DNA of 64,000 bases from Aphis gossypii (GCF_020184175.1 NW_026083056.1:144446-208445); one strand, 5' to 3'. Shown: positions 11,400 through 23,205, numbered from the stretch's first letter. Notes: generated by a model from the sequence alone, not told the origin. Program-made: numbers and translations.

Positions 11400-13281
11400 T
11401 CTCTAGTTTTTTACATTATCACTGTGTTGCACAGTGTCCTCTTCTCTCACATTTATAACACGTTATATTTTCCATTTCACCTCTCATTTTTTTTGTTTAT
11501 CTTTATTTCATATTGTTCCGGTGTCCTCGATCTGCTTTGTCTATCTCGACTATCTTGTCTCTTATAATTATCTCTTTGTGATTCTCTAGTGTAACTTTGT
11601 TCACGTGAGTCTGGTCTCTCTCTTGAATATGATCTATCTCTATTTCTACGCTGATTATCTCTCGAAAAAGATCGGTTTCTATTATATCTTCTTGAATCCC
11701 GGCTTGATTCTCGCGATCTTCCTGGGTATGGACTTTGTATCTATATTCTGGTTTCCTATAGTAATCTTATTTCTATTATAATCACGGCCTCTTGTCTCAT
11801 TATTTCTATAGTAACTCTTGTCTTCATAATCGTCATAATATCTATTTTCTCTAAAATCTACAGATCTATTGTATTCTTTCCCAGCATATTCATTCTTTTA
11901 ACTTCTTCCGTAAGTTGTTCTATTTTTAATAATAAGTTTTCAGTGTGTTCCTCGTTCTTTTTTATTTCTTTATTTTTATGAAACTCTTGTAATTTAGTCA
12001 CTTGTAAATTTAGTAAGTCAGTGTAATTGTTAATTGTCGGGCCTCTGTTATTAATTCTATGTTGCATAAGTTCGTATTTTTTAGATTTTCTTTTAATTTT
12101 TTAAAGTTGTATTATCTTGCATAGAAATTGTATGTAAAATATTCTCTTTTAGTCCTTTTAAAATGTAAATGCATATATCCTCTTCTTTCATGTGAGTTTC
12201 AATTTGTCTGCACAAACTTTCGATCTCAGTCATGAAACTTGTTGCTGACTCTGATTCTCCCTGTCTCCTATTTTCTAAATTTGTCTTTAAAATGGTAGTG
12301 TAATCAATAGGTAGATATTGATCAATAAACGCATCCTCTATCTCTTTCCATGTCCAGTTTGTTTTTAAATTATTAAATTGTCTAAGAAATTGCTCGCAGT
12401 TCCTTTTACAAACATTGGTAAAAATTTTAGTTTATCTTTTCGTCCCAGTTATTAAAGTCAGTTATCATAGAATATTGTTTTAAGAATTTTTTTACGTCCT
12501 CATTGCCTGTAAAATAGTCGGGTGTCATTTGTAAATTTCTTTTCTGTCGGTCATGTTTGTAAAATTTTTAACTCGTTAGATGATTGTTTTTTTTTATTTA
12601 TATCGTCGAATGACACTTATTATTTTTTTGTTGTCAGAAGTAATATGATTTTCACAAGTATTTTGCTAATTTTTAAAGTATTTAAATTGTTTTCTTTTTC
12701 TGAATTTTCTGGGAGAATATTCTTATCTTTGTTATGGAAACTTTATTTAAAATGTTAAACCTATCGAAATTGTCACTACTGTTTCCTTCTGTTTTGTTCG
12801 TTAAAATTTAATGATTCATATATGTTGTCAGAGTTATTTATGTATTGATTTTTATCGTTATTTATAATTTTTCGATTGTATTAGTTATGTCTGAGCTTTG
12901 GTATTGATATTTTCATATAATTGTTTTGATTTCTCTACTTCCTCTTTCGTTTTTTAAGTTATAATAGTCATTTCTTCCTCTGAATTTTCCTCAAGCTCAA
13001 ACCTTCTATTTTGATTCTATTTTCCACTGAGATATTAATTACAGCTGTTTTTCTCTTTCTGTTAAAGTTTCTCTAATATCGTCAAGTTCTATGTTACCTT
13101 TAAAATATTTTGATAAACGAGCTCTCAATTCTCGAACTGTTCCTGTTGATTTTAAATTTTGTGATATACAAATGTCAATTAACTCAGGTTTTTTTTTATT
13201 GTAAATCTCTGTTAACGTTGTTATTGGAAATTCTAAGATGTTATTTTTGCTCATGTTTTTAAAATTTAAAATTTTATCCAT
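11400..13281 (-). pseudogene. gypsy A gag
   Basis: The N-terminal frame 13039-13281 starts MDKILNFKN and contains a SAP-like helix pair (ELIDICISQN...TVRELRARL). The capsid-like core lies at about 12120-12540 (TPDYFTGNEDVKKFLKQY; WTWKEIEDAFIDQYLP; EIESLCRQIE). A coiled-coil segment follows at 11858-12067 (LLLKIEQLTEEVKRMN), then an Arg/Tyr/Ser-rich stretch (11530-11850). A single degraded zinc knuckle, CYKCERRGH, lies near 11430-11460. Frameshifts separate these parts. Confidence 0.75.
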
Positions 13282-13797
13282 TCGAAAAAAAAAAATTTTA
13301 CAGTATGAAGAATTTTTGGAATTATTTTTCTAGTATAATGGGTACTCTAATATATAAAAAAAAAAAATATTATGTGTGCAACAACAAAAAAAATTTTCTT
13401 TGAAGTAAAATTGAGTATACTTACCCCTGTTGATGTTCTCGATATCGCTCTGAACGATGTTGCTGTCGAGATTGACCGCGTTCTGGATTCAGGGAACTTC
13501 CTCTGCTTTCCGTCAAATGCTTCAATAATGTCGTTGAATTTGACTGTGTTAGAAGAAGAAAACGTTCTTCCTAGCTTGTTGTCGAAAATCAACTTCGAAA
13601 AAACTTCTCAAATCCGTACAGTCAATATATACAGTCAATCGTATACACAAATATATACGCGCAGACTTGGTTTCGTAAAATAACGAAAATAAAATGTTCG
13701 TATGTTCAGACAATTGTACACACAAAAATGTAAAAACACACACACACACACACAATTTAAACTTCGGTAGGTAACGAGCCTTAGTTGGGCGCCACTT
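13282..13797 (-). promoter_or_regulatory. gypsy A leader, splice donor and tRNA primer-binding site
   Basis: On the minus strand, TGGCGCCCAACTAAGG ends at about 13794, three bases inside a putative LTR edge (...CACA at 13798). Its first 11 bases match the primer-binding site type complementary to tRNA-Lys. A consensus donor (CAGGGGTAAGTA) on the minus strand near 13417-13431 may serve a spliced transcript. An (AC)n run lies at about 13735-13754. Confidence 0.6.
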
Positions 13798-14665
13798 TGT
13801 GACCCAAAAATCAATATGGAATACGCTACGATTGAGAAGAAAAAAATTGATCGGATACGTAATAAGGAATAGTCTGGATAATTACAGTAACTAATAGTAA
13901 TTAGAAACATTGAAGGAAAACCTGAAAGAGATGTTCTAGATCACTCCATTTTTGAAGCAAATGATGGAAGATACCGGAATAGGAATATAGGTATTGTAAA
14001 GTGGGAGCTGAAGAAGATTGTAGGTGACAGAGATGAGTAAAGAGAGACATAAATAATCATTTAACCAATCTTTGAATTGGAAAAAAAATGTATCGAAAAC
14101 TAAAAATTGTGCTAATGTTAATGTTTTATAATTTGTATATTTTATAAATAATTTAAATGGTGGTGACAACATCAATCATTACAACTGAAAAGATAATATA
14201 CATAGATATGAATGTTAAGTTTAATACACACTATATAATAGATTGTGTAAATCAAATTAAGAATGAAAAAAATTATAGGAATCTATGTGTTTAATAATTA
14301 TACTTAAATAACTGCTAAGTTAGTAACTAGTTACCTAATTAAAATTATACTGTGTTATATTGTAATGATAAATACTAAATTACTTTGTCAATGATTGGTG
14401 TTGTCATTAAATGATAATTAGTACTAATTTGAATTTGAATATTATTAACACCATTTTGAAATTTTACGTTTTAAGTCTGGGGTGATTGAAAAGTTGTTTT
14501 AATTTTTGAATACATGTTTTATCTTTACTCATATTTGCATAATTGCAAAACGAACATTTTGATTAAACTGTATCATCATATTGAAATAGATTTTTCATAG
14601 TCTTGGGCTTATTAAAATAAAATTGTTAAATGGTTTATAATAATATCAGTATAAAATAGGAGTTC
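13798..14665. other. putative remnant of gypsy A 5' LTR, otherwise unassigned
   Basis: The plus strand begins TGTGACCC at 13798, a plausible LTR terminus. With no second LTR to compare, its far end cannot be placed. No gene is visible in the rest of this AT-rich stretch. Confidence 0.35.
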
Positions 14666-14947
14666 TGTCATGAACAGGGTTCAGGGCGAAACAGAAACTA
14701 ATATCATTGAATCAAACATTTAAAAATACATTTAAATAATCAAAATTAAGCAATCTAATAAATTGTTATTCTCTCCCTAGTTTTTGTTAGTGGTTACCAC
14801 TTGCCTCACATTAAAGTAGAAAATATACATTAAAAAAACTGTGTGTCTATTGTTTGATTCTGTGTACTTATATGGATTATAAAAGGCTAATAAAATCAGC
14901 AAATTTCTGTCAACCTCAATTGTCAATCTCAAACTCTGTTCATGACA
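14666..14947. repeat. MITE-like inverted-repeat element
   Basis: Left end TGTCATGAACAGGGTTCAGG and right end, read inward, TGTCATGAACAGAGTTTGAG form terminal inverted repeats about 280 bp apart with no coding capacity. A target duplication is not clear, so its family is unknown. Confidence 0.5.
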
Positions 14948-15832
14948 TTTAAAATATGATTTTTTTTACATAAAATATAATTATTTAAGTTTATCAATGC
15001 CTTATGTATTTGAAAGTATAGATATTGTTATTAAATACCTACATATTGATTAAATTTATGTGATTGGTCAAAAAGACCTAATCCTACAATGTACATATAC
15101 TACAACTATTAAAGCGTCTTATAGTGAATTATTTATATTATACTAATATTTGATTTAGAATTGTAAATGCATTAAACTGAAATTGTAAAAATCAAAAAAA
15201 AAGTTGTTTATACCAAATATTAAATTAGTTTGGAGCTAATATTATATTATTTCGTATTATATTATGTAATATTATTATATTAACCTGTTAAAAATATTAA
15301 TTAAATGTATGTCGGTACCTATTGTAATTCCAGATTTGTATAAATTTTAATTTTAATACCACTGTACAATTAGTGTTATATGTAATATGAGTAAAATTTT
15401 TTATGTACTTGTATCTTACTTTATTCAATGTGCATGTGCTTATATGATATTTTATATATGAAGAAGTACAATATTTCAAGAGGAATTTATTAGACAGAGA
15501 CACAGCCACTTTTAAATTTTAATACTGGATTTTTGTGTCATTTAATCTGGATTAATTACAGATCATTAACGAAAATAGTTGCTCACAATCGCACATTGAT
15601 AAGTACTACTTATCTATGGCACTTATGTGTAGGATACTAGGATGGTAGGATTAATAAGTCGAATTCAGTGCTTAGATTATTGTTATTTATTTAATTAAAA
15701 ATCTTAAAATTTTGAAAAAAGCATTGCTTAATTCATCTAAATCACTGCCAATACTGTAGGCCAACAAGATGGCAACTCATACTTTATTGGTTCTGTTTAG
15801 CGTTTTCGATCTAGAGTGCAACATCGAACCTG
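14948..15832. other. AT-rich stretch, nothing recognisable
   Basis: No coding motif or repeat boundary is seen. Short frames here have low complexity and no family signature. Confidence 0.5.
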
Positions 15833-17604
15833 TTATAGAAAATTATTAATTATTGTCTGTTGAACATTGACTATTTGAATCATGCACCACCAAAATATTA
15901 CCGTGTTTTCTCTTGTCCAATAAGCAAAACGTGACTTGGCTCGTTGAATCAATATTTGATCATTAGCTGACGTTGGCTTCACTTTTTTGACCAAAACTCT
16001 AAAGTCCGAGTGCACTGGACACCTCCATTATGTGCACTAAATTAAATGTTATGTAAGTATACATTTTAAATAATCAATTCTGAATTCTGAACTTTTTGTT
16101 TTTAAACAGAAAAGTGTAATTGACAGTTGTAATTATTATAATAAAAAATCTGTACCTGTCTTAACTGTAGATCTGTGCATTCCTTTAACGATTGAACTGG
16201 AAAAGAAGGAGCTGCTGAAGAAAGAAGTTTGGGTGTAGAAGGAAAATCTGTTGGAGGACGAAGAATGGGTGTGGCTGCATTAAGGTTTTTATTATTATTT
16301 TAACTGTTTCGCATCGTTCTTGTTGGCTTTCGTCCGAAGTTACAACTATGGGATTTAAGCCTTTAACGATACTGTTTTCCAATTTAGCCAATTTGGTGTC
16401 AATAATTCCTCAATCTGGTTTATTGTCACCATTTTTCTGCTTTCATCTTCCTATATGCAGTATTATTTATTATTTTACTATAGGTTTCAAGTTCAATAAA
16501 TTTGTCTTACCAATTTTGCTATTGTGGTCTTTAAATAATCATTCTCAGACACTTTATTTTCAATTGCATTCTTACTTTTTTCGTTCTGTTTTTCAAACTC
16601 TCCCTATAGTAAATACAATTATTTTAAATATTATGTTATACTAATACGTTATATGTATACTACAGTGCTGGAAGGATTTGTAGGCCCCTGGGCTTAATTT
16701 GATGTGGGCCATACCAGAGGGTTTTAGAAAATAATGAGGGCATAATACTATACATATAGTATATGGGCCTTAAAAATTAACAATATTTTTCATTACGCAA
16801 AACCAATTTTGGAAAACTGAAAAGTAATGATAATATGTACCTAATAACAATATAACAATAAAAAATGTTTAAATGAAAAAAAATGATTTAATTATTAAAG
16901 GGAGGTTTTTTTTTTTAGTTTTATTATGTGTGGTGAGGGCCCATAGGATGCAGTTTATACATATAGCTGCGCTTAAATCCGCCTCTGCATAAATGTATAC
17001 ATATACATAAGATTCTGAATAGCCACCATAAATACATTTTGTGAAAATAAATTCGTAATTGTTTAATTATAATGATTAATTAATGAATCACTGTTTGTAT
17101 TATCATCTAATATTTCTAGTACATTTTATAATATTTTAAATGCACTTTAACGTATATTTATAATGAAAATCAACACATGACCCTAATTGAACTTCCTACA
17201 AATTGTTCTTTATATGTATATTAATGTAAAATGATTTACTATTTGTAATTCTGCGGATCCTGCTTCTTCTATGTACTTATCAATTTCATCCTCAAGCCTT
17301 TGATTTCTTCCACCAAACTTTTATTTTTTGACTCCAACGTATGTAATTTCTGATAAAATATTTTTTTAAATAATTTCACTATTCTTTTTTCATGTTATAT
17401 TTTTTAAAAATGCTTAGTATAAGACCTAGATATTTATTTAATTTGAATTAAAATTTAAACTATAGAACTTACTTGCATTGATGATTCCATTAAAATAATA
17501 ATGGATAAATATCCTTCCTTATAAAACTCTGCCTCTGTGACGTTCTTAGTCACAGTTTTATCCAATTTCAAAAATTGCTCATAAGAACTTGGATAGTTAT
17601 CCAT
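15833..17604 (-). pseudogene. decayed spliced gene encoding a coiled-coil protein, unidentified
   Basis: Minus-strand exon-like blocks have plausible splice sites. The first starts ATG 17604 (MDNYPSSYEQFLKLDKTV) and ends at a GTAAG donor near 17470. The second, about 17235-17350, is a heptad-like coil (TLESKNKSLVEEIKGLE) with a frameshift. The third, about 16525-16605, reads GEFEKQNEKSKNAIENKV. The fourth, 16165-16440, includes KLENSIVKGLNPIVV. The last, 15833-16015, includes VHSDFRVLVKKVKPTS. I do not recognise the family. A small coiled-coil nuclear or TE-associated protein is possible. The intron at 16655-17000 contains a repeat-like segment (GGGCCCATAGG, CTTAAATCCGCCTCTG). Confidence 0.4.
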
Positions 17605-18506
17605 CTTGACTATTAATTAATTTAAGTTTTAAATAATAAACTTTGAGATTCTAACTCTATTGAGAACGCACAAAATGTGAAACACTAATAGTATAGATAT
17701 GTATAAATACCAAAGTTATACCTTTATCTTTATCGAGTAAAAAATGTCATATTTATCAAACTGTTAATCATTTTATCTATGTGGAAAAACCAATACTTTA
17801 TGCTTAGGTACATTTTTATATTTAAAATGTGTGGTAGAATGTTGTTGTACATGAATGTAATACATTGAATTTGTCTTATGGGTAATTTGTTAATTTATTA
17901 TATAATAAATATTAGTATTACATTTAAAAGTTGTTTTGTTGTTTATTAAATTAAATGTTGTTTATTGTTTATTACATTAAAAATCGTTTTTAAATTATGT
18001 CTTATTCAATAAAGAAAAAAATGATATGCTTAGTTGCTATATTGAAATGTCAAAAAATACCAGAGCTGCAGCAAGGTTTGCAATTATGTATTAAATTAAA
18101 CAAATATCCAGGGTTGAGAATTTGAGATGCTCAACACTATTAATTAAAATCATTATGTATACTAATTTTAATCATTTTTGCTATGATTTATAAAGTAATA
18201 CTTTAGTAATACTTTAGTAATACTAAGTCTAGTTCACAAAATCACAATTACAATTTTAAATTGATTTTAAAATTTGAACGGATATTTTGGTATCTAAATA
18301 AAATTGTTGGTTATCAAATATCACACCTGCATATTTCTGCATCTTAATGAAGTTATGCGATGTATGAAAACAAAAAAAAATATATTTTTTAAATGGACAG
18401 CAAAAAAAAAAAACAAATATAAGTACCTAATTATACATATATTATGTATATGTATATCTAGTGTTATATTAATTATAGATTTATAAAACTCGATATCCCG
18501 ATCGTC
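17605..18506. other. AT-rich stretch, nothing recognisable
   Basis: Non-coding; a short tandem duplication (TAATACTTTAG repeated near 18195-18222) is the only structure noticed. Confidence 0.5.
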
Positions 18507-19525
18507 TTGTCCAGAACATACAAGATTTTATGTTCTGTACAAAAATCTGCAAGAATACGGAAGTTTTTAAAACCAAAGAGTAGAGTTTCGATAGCCACCA
18601 ATGACGATAGTTCTTTTTCAGTGTTGGCCAAATTGATTGAAAATCCTCATGTATCTTTGAGAACTGTAGCAGGTATTTGGTTTTCCTATTATATAAACAT
18701 TACAAATTATAAAATAAGTATTATGCTTTTTAAATTTTAGATGAATTAAACATGACATATTCTTCAGTTCAAAGAATTGCCAAAAAGCACAAATACCATG
18801 CGTACCTGGCTAATCCTGTTCAGCAACTTCAAGCAAATGATTATGAAAGGCGACTCAATTTTATTGCAAATTGTATTGTAAAATTAGAAGAGGACCCTCA
18901 ATTTTTAACCAATATCCTTTGGACTGATGAGGCAAAATTCCACAATAACGGACAAGTAAATCACCACAACAATCACTATTGGAATCATTCAAATCCCCAC
19001 TGGATAAATGAGACCAATAAGCAAGTTCGTTGGGGTGTGAATGTTTGGTGTGGGATTATTGATGAGCATTTAATTGGTCCATATTTTTTTGAGGAAAATC
19101 TTAATGGCAATAAGTATCTTAGTTTTTTGAAAAATGATATCCCCGTGTTATTGGAAAATATTTCACTTCAACAGCGTTTGAATTAATTTGGCAGCAAGAT
19201 GGTGCACCAGCACATAATACCTTAGCTGTTCGTGCATACCTCAATGAGTTGTATGGAGACAATAACTGGTTGGAACTCACAGCCCCATAATTCAATGGCC
19301 ACCTCGTTCTCCCGATTGGTGTTTGAGTGTTCTTCTTTTTTTGGGGCCATCTAAAAAATGAAGTTTATAAAAAAAAATGTAATAGTGTGGAACAACTTAA
19401 ACAAAGAATCAAAGAATGTTGTACCAAAATTCCAAATTCAATATTGAAAAAATACATCCACTGAAGTATTGAAACGTTTACATTTTTGTTTAGCTGAAAA
19501 TGGCAAGCAATTTGAACACAAGTAA
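18507..19525 (+). pseudogene. Tc1/mariner-superfamily transposase, decayed
   Basis: A DDE transposase of the IS630-Tc1-mariner group, which would cut and paste elements at TA. An N-terminal helix-turn-helix region (LAKLIENPHVSLRTVAG then LNMTYSSVQRIAKKH) is split by a GT-AG intron at 18673-18740. The catalytic core follows: first Asp in NILWTDEAKFHNNG near 18910-18950; second Asp in IWQQDGAPAHNT near 19183-19215. The last segment (PRSPDW...FFFLGPSKK) is broken by stops and frameshifts near 19190, 19290 and 19340. It ends at 19525. It lies inside a region bounded by TA-flanked CAGGGTG termini, so it may be the enzyme of that family. Confidence 0.8.
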
Positions 19526-19650
19526 TAAGTTAAAATATAAATAACATATTGTATTCTTTATTCAAATTGTGTACAAATACTACATATATGTATTATAATT
19601 AATGTATGTATATGTATTTTACATGTTTCCATTCTTAATCAGTTTGTTAA

Positions 19651-19903
19651 AACAAGTTGACTGCCATATGACTATCGGCGGTCATCTGTAATTCTTAAAT
19701 GTTATACATATGTGACCGCTGGCGCTCATGGTCCATCATTACTATCATGTTAATTATATATCAATGCCATTTGACCGCCGGCGGCAATAAATGAATTTGG
19801 TTGTATATTATTAACTTTTCTATGGTGCTACAATAATGCAATAAAATAAGAACAGTGGTGTAGCGGGAATCATTACACAGGCGGTCATGTGGTGGTCAAC
19901 TCG
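19651..19903. repeat. TTAA-flanked MITE-like element
   Basis: Ends are similar inverted repeats (AACAAGTTGACTGCCATATG left; CGAGTTGACCACCACATGAC read inward from the right), next to TTAA on both sides (19647-19650 and 19904-19907). TTAA targets are typical of piggyBac-like elements. The non-coding interior contains several GCGGTCA-like words. A related end (TTAACAAGTTGACTGCCA) occurs near 50598-50616. Confidence 0.5.
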
Positions 19904-19907
19904 TTAA

Positions 19908-20609
19908 AAATATATTTAGCACGAATTCTTATACTTACGATGAATGAATTTCTGGTTCATCAAATCAAATAAATTGGTCTTGGAATTACATAAGTTAAAA
20001 CGTACTAAAATATGTAAGTTGGTGAATCAAATATATTTAAATATCTAACTAGAGTTCCAGTTAACTAGATCGGGTAGTTAGTTACAACTGTAAAGGCACA
20101 AAATATTATTTATAATGATAATTGTGAAAATGTTGAATTAATGTATACCTACTTACTATACAACATTAATTAGTAGTATAGGTCGTTGACTCCTTAACAC
20201 CATGTCACCATGCTATATGTGTAAATTATAATTTATAACAGATAACAGTCAATAAGTATTAACAGACTACAGACTACACTGCAGTTGTGGTTTAAATTGT
20301 TTAAAACAGTTAACAATTGTTGCAACTGTAGTACAGACTGCCTTTGAGTAACAAAAACAGGTTTTTATTTGTGACATAAATTAAGTTACTGATACTATTT
20401 ATTTTGTAAATACACATATTGGTAACACTGTATTTTCTTGATGATAGACAGTAATGATAAGCCATGGACAACTGACTAAGATAATTCTGTATCTCCGCGT
20501 GTTCACTGTGTTACTGTATGGTATGCTACAAACGGAAGCAGTCCAATTAATATGGTGGCGTGTTATTGTAGGTAGGTATTATCAGCCATCAGGTACAAAG
20601 ATAATCGCC
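19908..20609. other. non-coding stretch, nothing recognisable
   Basis: No gene or repeat boundary is visible between the TTAA element and the right inverted arm. Confidence 0.45.
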
Positions 20610-21173
20610 GCTATATCTTGGGTTGAACGATATCGAATTTATTAGGTACTTATAAGTTATAACTTCTGGTCTTTACAATTGATAATAATTATTAAGTCCA
20701 ATACCGCAATCACCTTCATGGGGTGAACTGCGCGGCTCCCTAAAAAATGGGCATAATAAAATACCTTAAGGGGCTTTAAGTACTTTATGAATAGATTTGA
20801 AAAGTGTAATATCTTTTGCCCTGGGATAATTTAACCTGTACATAGTATAACACATTTACACACAATAACCACCTCCCAAAACCACCCAACTTTGAGGAGC
20901 AATATCTTATTAACGGATTAATGAAAAATGAAAATTTGAACGCGATAATTAATAAAAAAAATAGCTCTATTCATTTATTACATTTTTAGTATAGGTTACC
21001 ATTTGAAAATCAAGAGTTGCTAGTTGTTTTCCTAATAAATATAAGGGTGAAAAATATAAAAAAAATATACATTTCTAGAACGGCATAAATCTACAATTTT
21101 GAAAAAAAAAAATTTTGAAAAAAGTCAATACTTTATTAAATAATGAGTGTTGTTTGATAAAAGAATCACCCTG
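20610..21173 (-). repeat. right long terminal inverted repeat of the TA-flanked element
   Basis: Reverse complement of 5397-5980, ending ...GAATCACCCTG directly before TA at 21174. The outer 330 bases are nearly identical to the left arm, while inner parts are diverged. Confidence 0.75.
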
Positions 21174-21175
21174 TA

Positions 21176-21796
21176 TATTGCATGGTCTTTAGGACACTTC
21201 GACTTATGTAATAAATATAATATGTATTATTATATGTGTATCATGATGAATAATATATATATGTATATGTATTTATGAGATATATATTATGATTATTACA
21301 TGATTTTATCTAATTATGATATTTTTGTGTAGTTTTAAGTATGTTATGATATTTTTACATGATTTTATAAGATATTTAGTAAAATGTGTTGATGTTTATA
21401 TGAAAGTATTTATTTATTTTTGTCAATTTGGTATTATGTGAAGATGATTATGATGATGATGGTATTAATCGGTTGTGTGTGTGTGTATGATCGTTCAATA
21501 TGCTAAACATTTAACGCTGATGAATTCTAGAATTTTTAATAAGGAATGATAAAAATTACCTATATTTTTACGTATTTTTCTACTTACCTATGTATATAAA
21601 TGATGATTTTTTTTTTTTTATTATTAATTCAGATTTCAGAGATAAAATATAAAGAATAACACATGTGAGAAAAGGAAACAATATAACAAAAATACTGAAA
21701 AAATTCGAATTAGGATAAGTGACTTTATTACAAAAAAACAATTTAATATCTATAGAGATATTTTACAAAATATTAAACTAATTAATATTAATAGAG
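21176..21796 (-). repeat. inverted copy of the PolB 3' flank
   Basis: Reverse complement of 4800-5394 with minor substitutions and small indels. It adjoins the transposon terminus exactly as on the left side, so the palindrome runs through the terminus into flanking DNA. At 21796 it breaks into a poly-A run and then a second copy of the transposon end. Confidence 0.8.
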
Positions 21797-21867
21797 AAAA
21801 AAAAAATTTTGAAAAAAGTCAATACTTTATTAAATAATGAGTGTTGTTTGATAAAAGAATCACCCTG
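21797..21867 (-). repeat. orphan 71-bp terminus of the CAGGGTG element
   Basis: Repeats the outermost 71 bases of the right arm (AAAGTCAATACTTTATTAAA ... CACCCTG) and is followed by TA. Together with 5397 it could define a larger unit (5397-21867) that includes the captured PolB flank. Confidence 0.75.
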
Positions 21868-22071
21868 TATACATAAACCCCCATAGTTTCATTGAAACTA
21901 GTGTATTCTTCATCATATATTTAATGTAAACTTATTCAGAGTAAATTATTATCATTTTTTAATTTTACAGTATACACACCATAAACCATAATTAGTTAAC
22001 TATTACCAATAATTTATAGGTTAACTTGCTTGGCATAGGTAACGTATAAATTTTACAAAAATACCCAGAGA

Positions 22072-22683
22072 CTATTTCGGAGCGAATGAAAATGTCCCAT
22101 CCCCAAAAACGTATTCTGCACTTTGTAGCAATTCCAAATTTTTTTTACATGTAAATATAAATATATTTTCATCATCACTAACAAAACAAAATGTATTACC
22201 TTTGTAAGTAAGATTATGCTGATCATCATCTAATTGTTTTTTAGCATCTTCTAAAGATCTCGGTATGTTTGGAAAGGATTTTTTTCGTTTTTCATACATG
22301 GATCTTCGAATTAATTTCATATCGCTATATTGAAGATGTTCAGATTTATCGTTGTTTTTCAATTCCCAGCGTATTAGTTTATTTGGTTTAATATGTAAAT
22401 CCTCTTCGGCTCTACGTTTCAAATTGCTTCTTACTACTTCTCGATGAATTGTTCGGTCGTCGTACTCGTCATGGGTATGCGTGTTTGTAATTTTTAAAAT
22501 TTTATATGATTCATTAACTAACCTAACTACAGCACTTACGGAACAATTTTTATTTGTACACCTAAAATGTTTATCACCAGATTTTAAAGTTCGGAATTCT
22601 CTAAATTTATAGTTTTCTATGTTTAAACATTTTTTTCCTCGACGCGTTTCAAAAACATCACAAATTTCGATATCCATAGTCAA
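22072..22683 (-). CDS. FLYWCH zinc-finger N-terminal part of a MULE-type transposase, truncated
   Basis: A 203-residue minus-strand frame, or about 202 if translation starts at the inner Met. FLYWCH finger, residues about 20-75: YKFREFRTLKSGDKHFRC, KNCSVSAVVRL, then the paired histidines in NTHTHDE. A basic linker follows (LKRRAEEDLHIKPNK, YEKRKKSFPNIPRSLEDAKK). The C-terminus reads YVFGDGTFSFAPK, where the first catalytic Asp of a MULE transposase domain normally sits, and then stops. The rest of the catalytic domain is missing. The next recognisable sequence on that side is the orphan transposon end at 21867, so an insertion or deletion probably removed it. The family matches the MULE at 32594-34399. 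Confidence 0.75.
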   Translation of the reverse strand: MTMDIEICDVFETRRGKKCLNIENYKFREFRTLKSGDKHFRCTNKNCSVSAVVRLVNESYKILKITNTHTHDEYDDRTIHREVVRSNLKRRAEEDLHIKPNKLIRWELKNNDKSEHLQYSDMKLIRRSMYEKRKKSFPNIPRSLEDAKKQLDDDQHNLTYKGNTFCFVSDDENIFIFTCKKNLELLQSAEYVFGDGTFSFAPK

Positions 22684-22890
22684 TATAATCAGTAGTTATA
22701 GTACAGCTTTCTGGCGAACGACTGTTTAAAAGTATTATGCTTTCCTAATACACGACGATTATTTTAAATCGATATATATTGATTATTGATATGCTGGTAA
22801 TTTGTACTGATAATTTGTACCAATAATTCAATTACTTTAGGTAAGTCCAAATTTAAAAATATAAAATATAAGTTACTCAGTGTTTATATT

Positions 22891-22992
22891 GTGCGCAAAC
22901 GAGTCATCCGTTACAGGTAAACGACTGATTTCGTTGTGCGCAAACGAGTCATCGATATCTAGGTAAAAAATGTAGATTGTGCGCAAACGAGT
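22891..22992. repeat. three direct copies of GTGCGCAAACGAGT
   Basis: Exact copies at 22891-22904, 22936-22949 and 22979-22992, spaced 45 and 43 bases, about 210 bp upstream of the FLYWCH-MULE start on the minus strand. Likely subterminal repeats (transposase-binding sites) of the MULE element end; alternatively a promoter array. Confidence 0.6.
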
Positions 22993-23205
22993 TGCACCGA
23001 TTATATAGATGACCACCATAAATCACAATTATTATTATGAGGATCATCAAGCTGCCCCCATAAAAAGTAGTAAGCATGAAAAAGTAAATTATTTAACTTC
23101 AAACTGATTAATTTTTATTTTTTTTTTTTAGATGACAATCAACCACAAAAAAATTACAAAAATAAAAAAAATAAAAAACACAACGATTAAATTTAATGCT
23201 TGCCT

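Larger units (their letters stand above)
8279..13800 (-). mobile_element. truncated Ty3/gypsy LTR retrotransposon (copy A)
   Basis: Read on the minus strand, the order is 5' LTR edge (13798), primer-binding site, leader, gag, protease, reverse transcriptase, RNase H, integrase, which is the Ty3/gypsy order. It ends abruptly in the integrase near 8325, where the protein stops matching the family after SSAY, so the integrase C-terminus and 3' LTR are missing. All domains contain stops or frameshifts. It lies within the 5397-21173 composite. Confidence 0.85.
5397..21173. mobile_element. large composite TA-flanked inverted-repeat element, Tc1/mariner-like
   Basis: Both ends read CAGGGTGATTCTTTTATC inward and abut TA (5395-5396 and 21174-21175), the dinucleotide target typical of Tc1/mariner elements. 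The arms are several hundred bases long (about 5397-5980 and 20610-21173). Inside are a degraded Tc1/mariner-type transposase (18507-19525), a truncated gypsy element, a LINE fragment and two small MITE-like repeats. Inference: either one element swollen by later insertions, or a segment between two oppositely oriented ends of the same family. The transposase inside could be the cognate enzyme, but this is not shown. Confidence 0.6.

Noticed and set aside
13372..13683. Plus-strand 103-residue frame
   Set aside because: Lies in the leader of gypsy A between the primer-binding site and gag; no domain, and the minus-strand splice donor and primer site explain the region better.
20454..20645. Plus-strand 63-residue frame
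   Set aside because: No family features, and its last part overlaps the inner end of the right inverted-repeat arm; considered chance.
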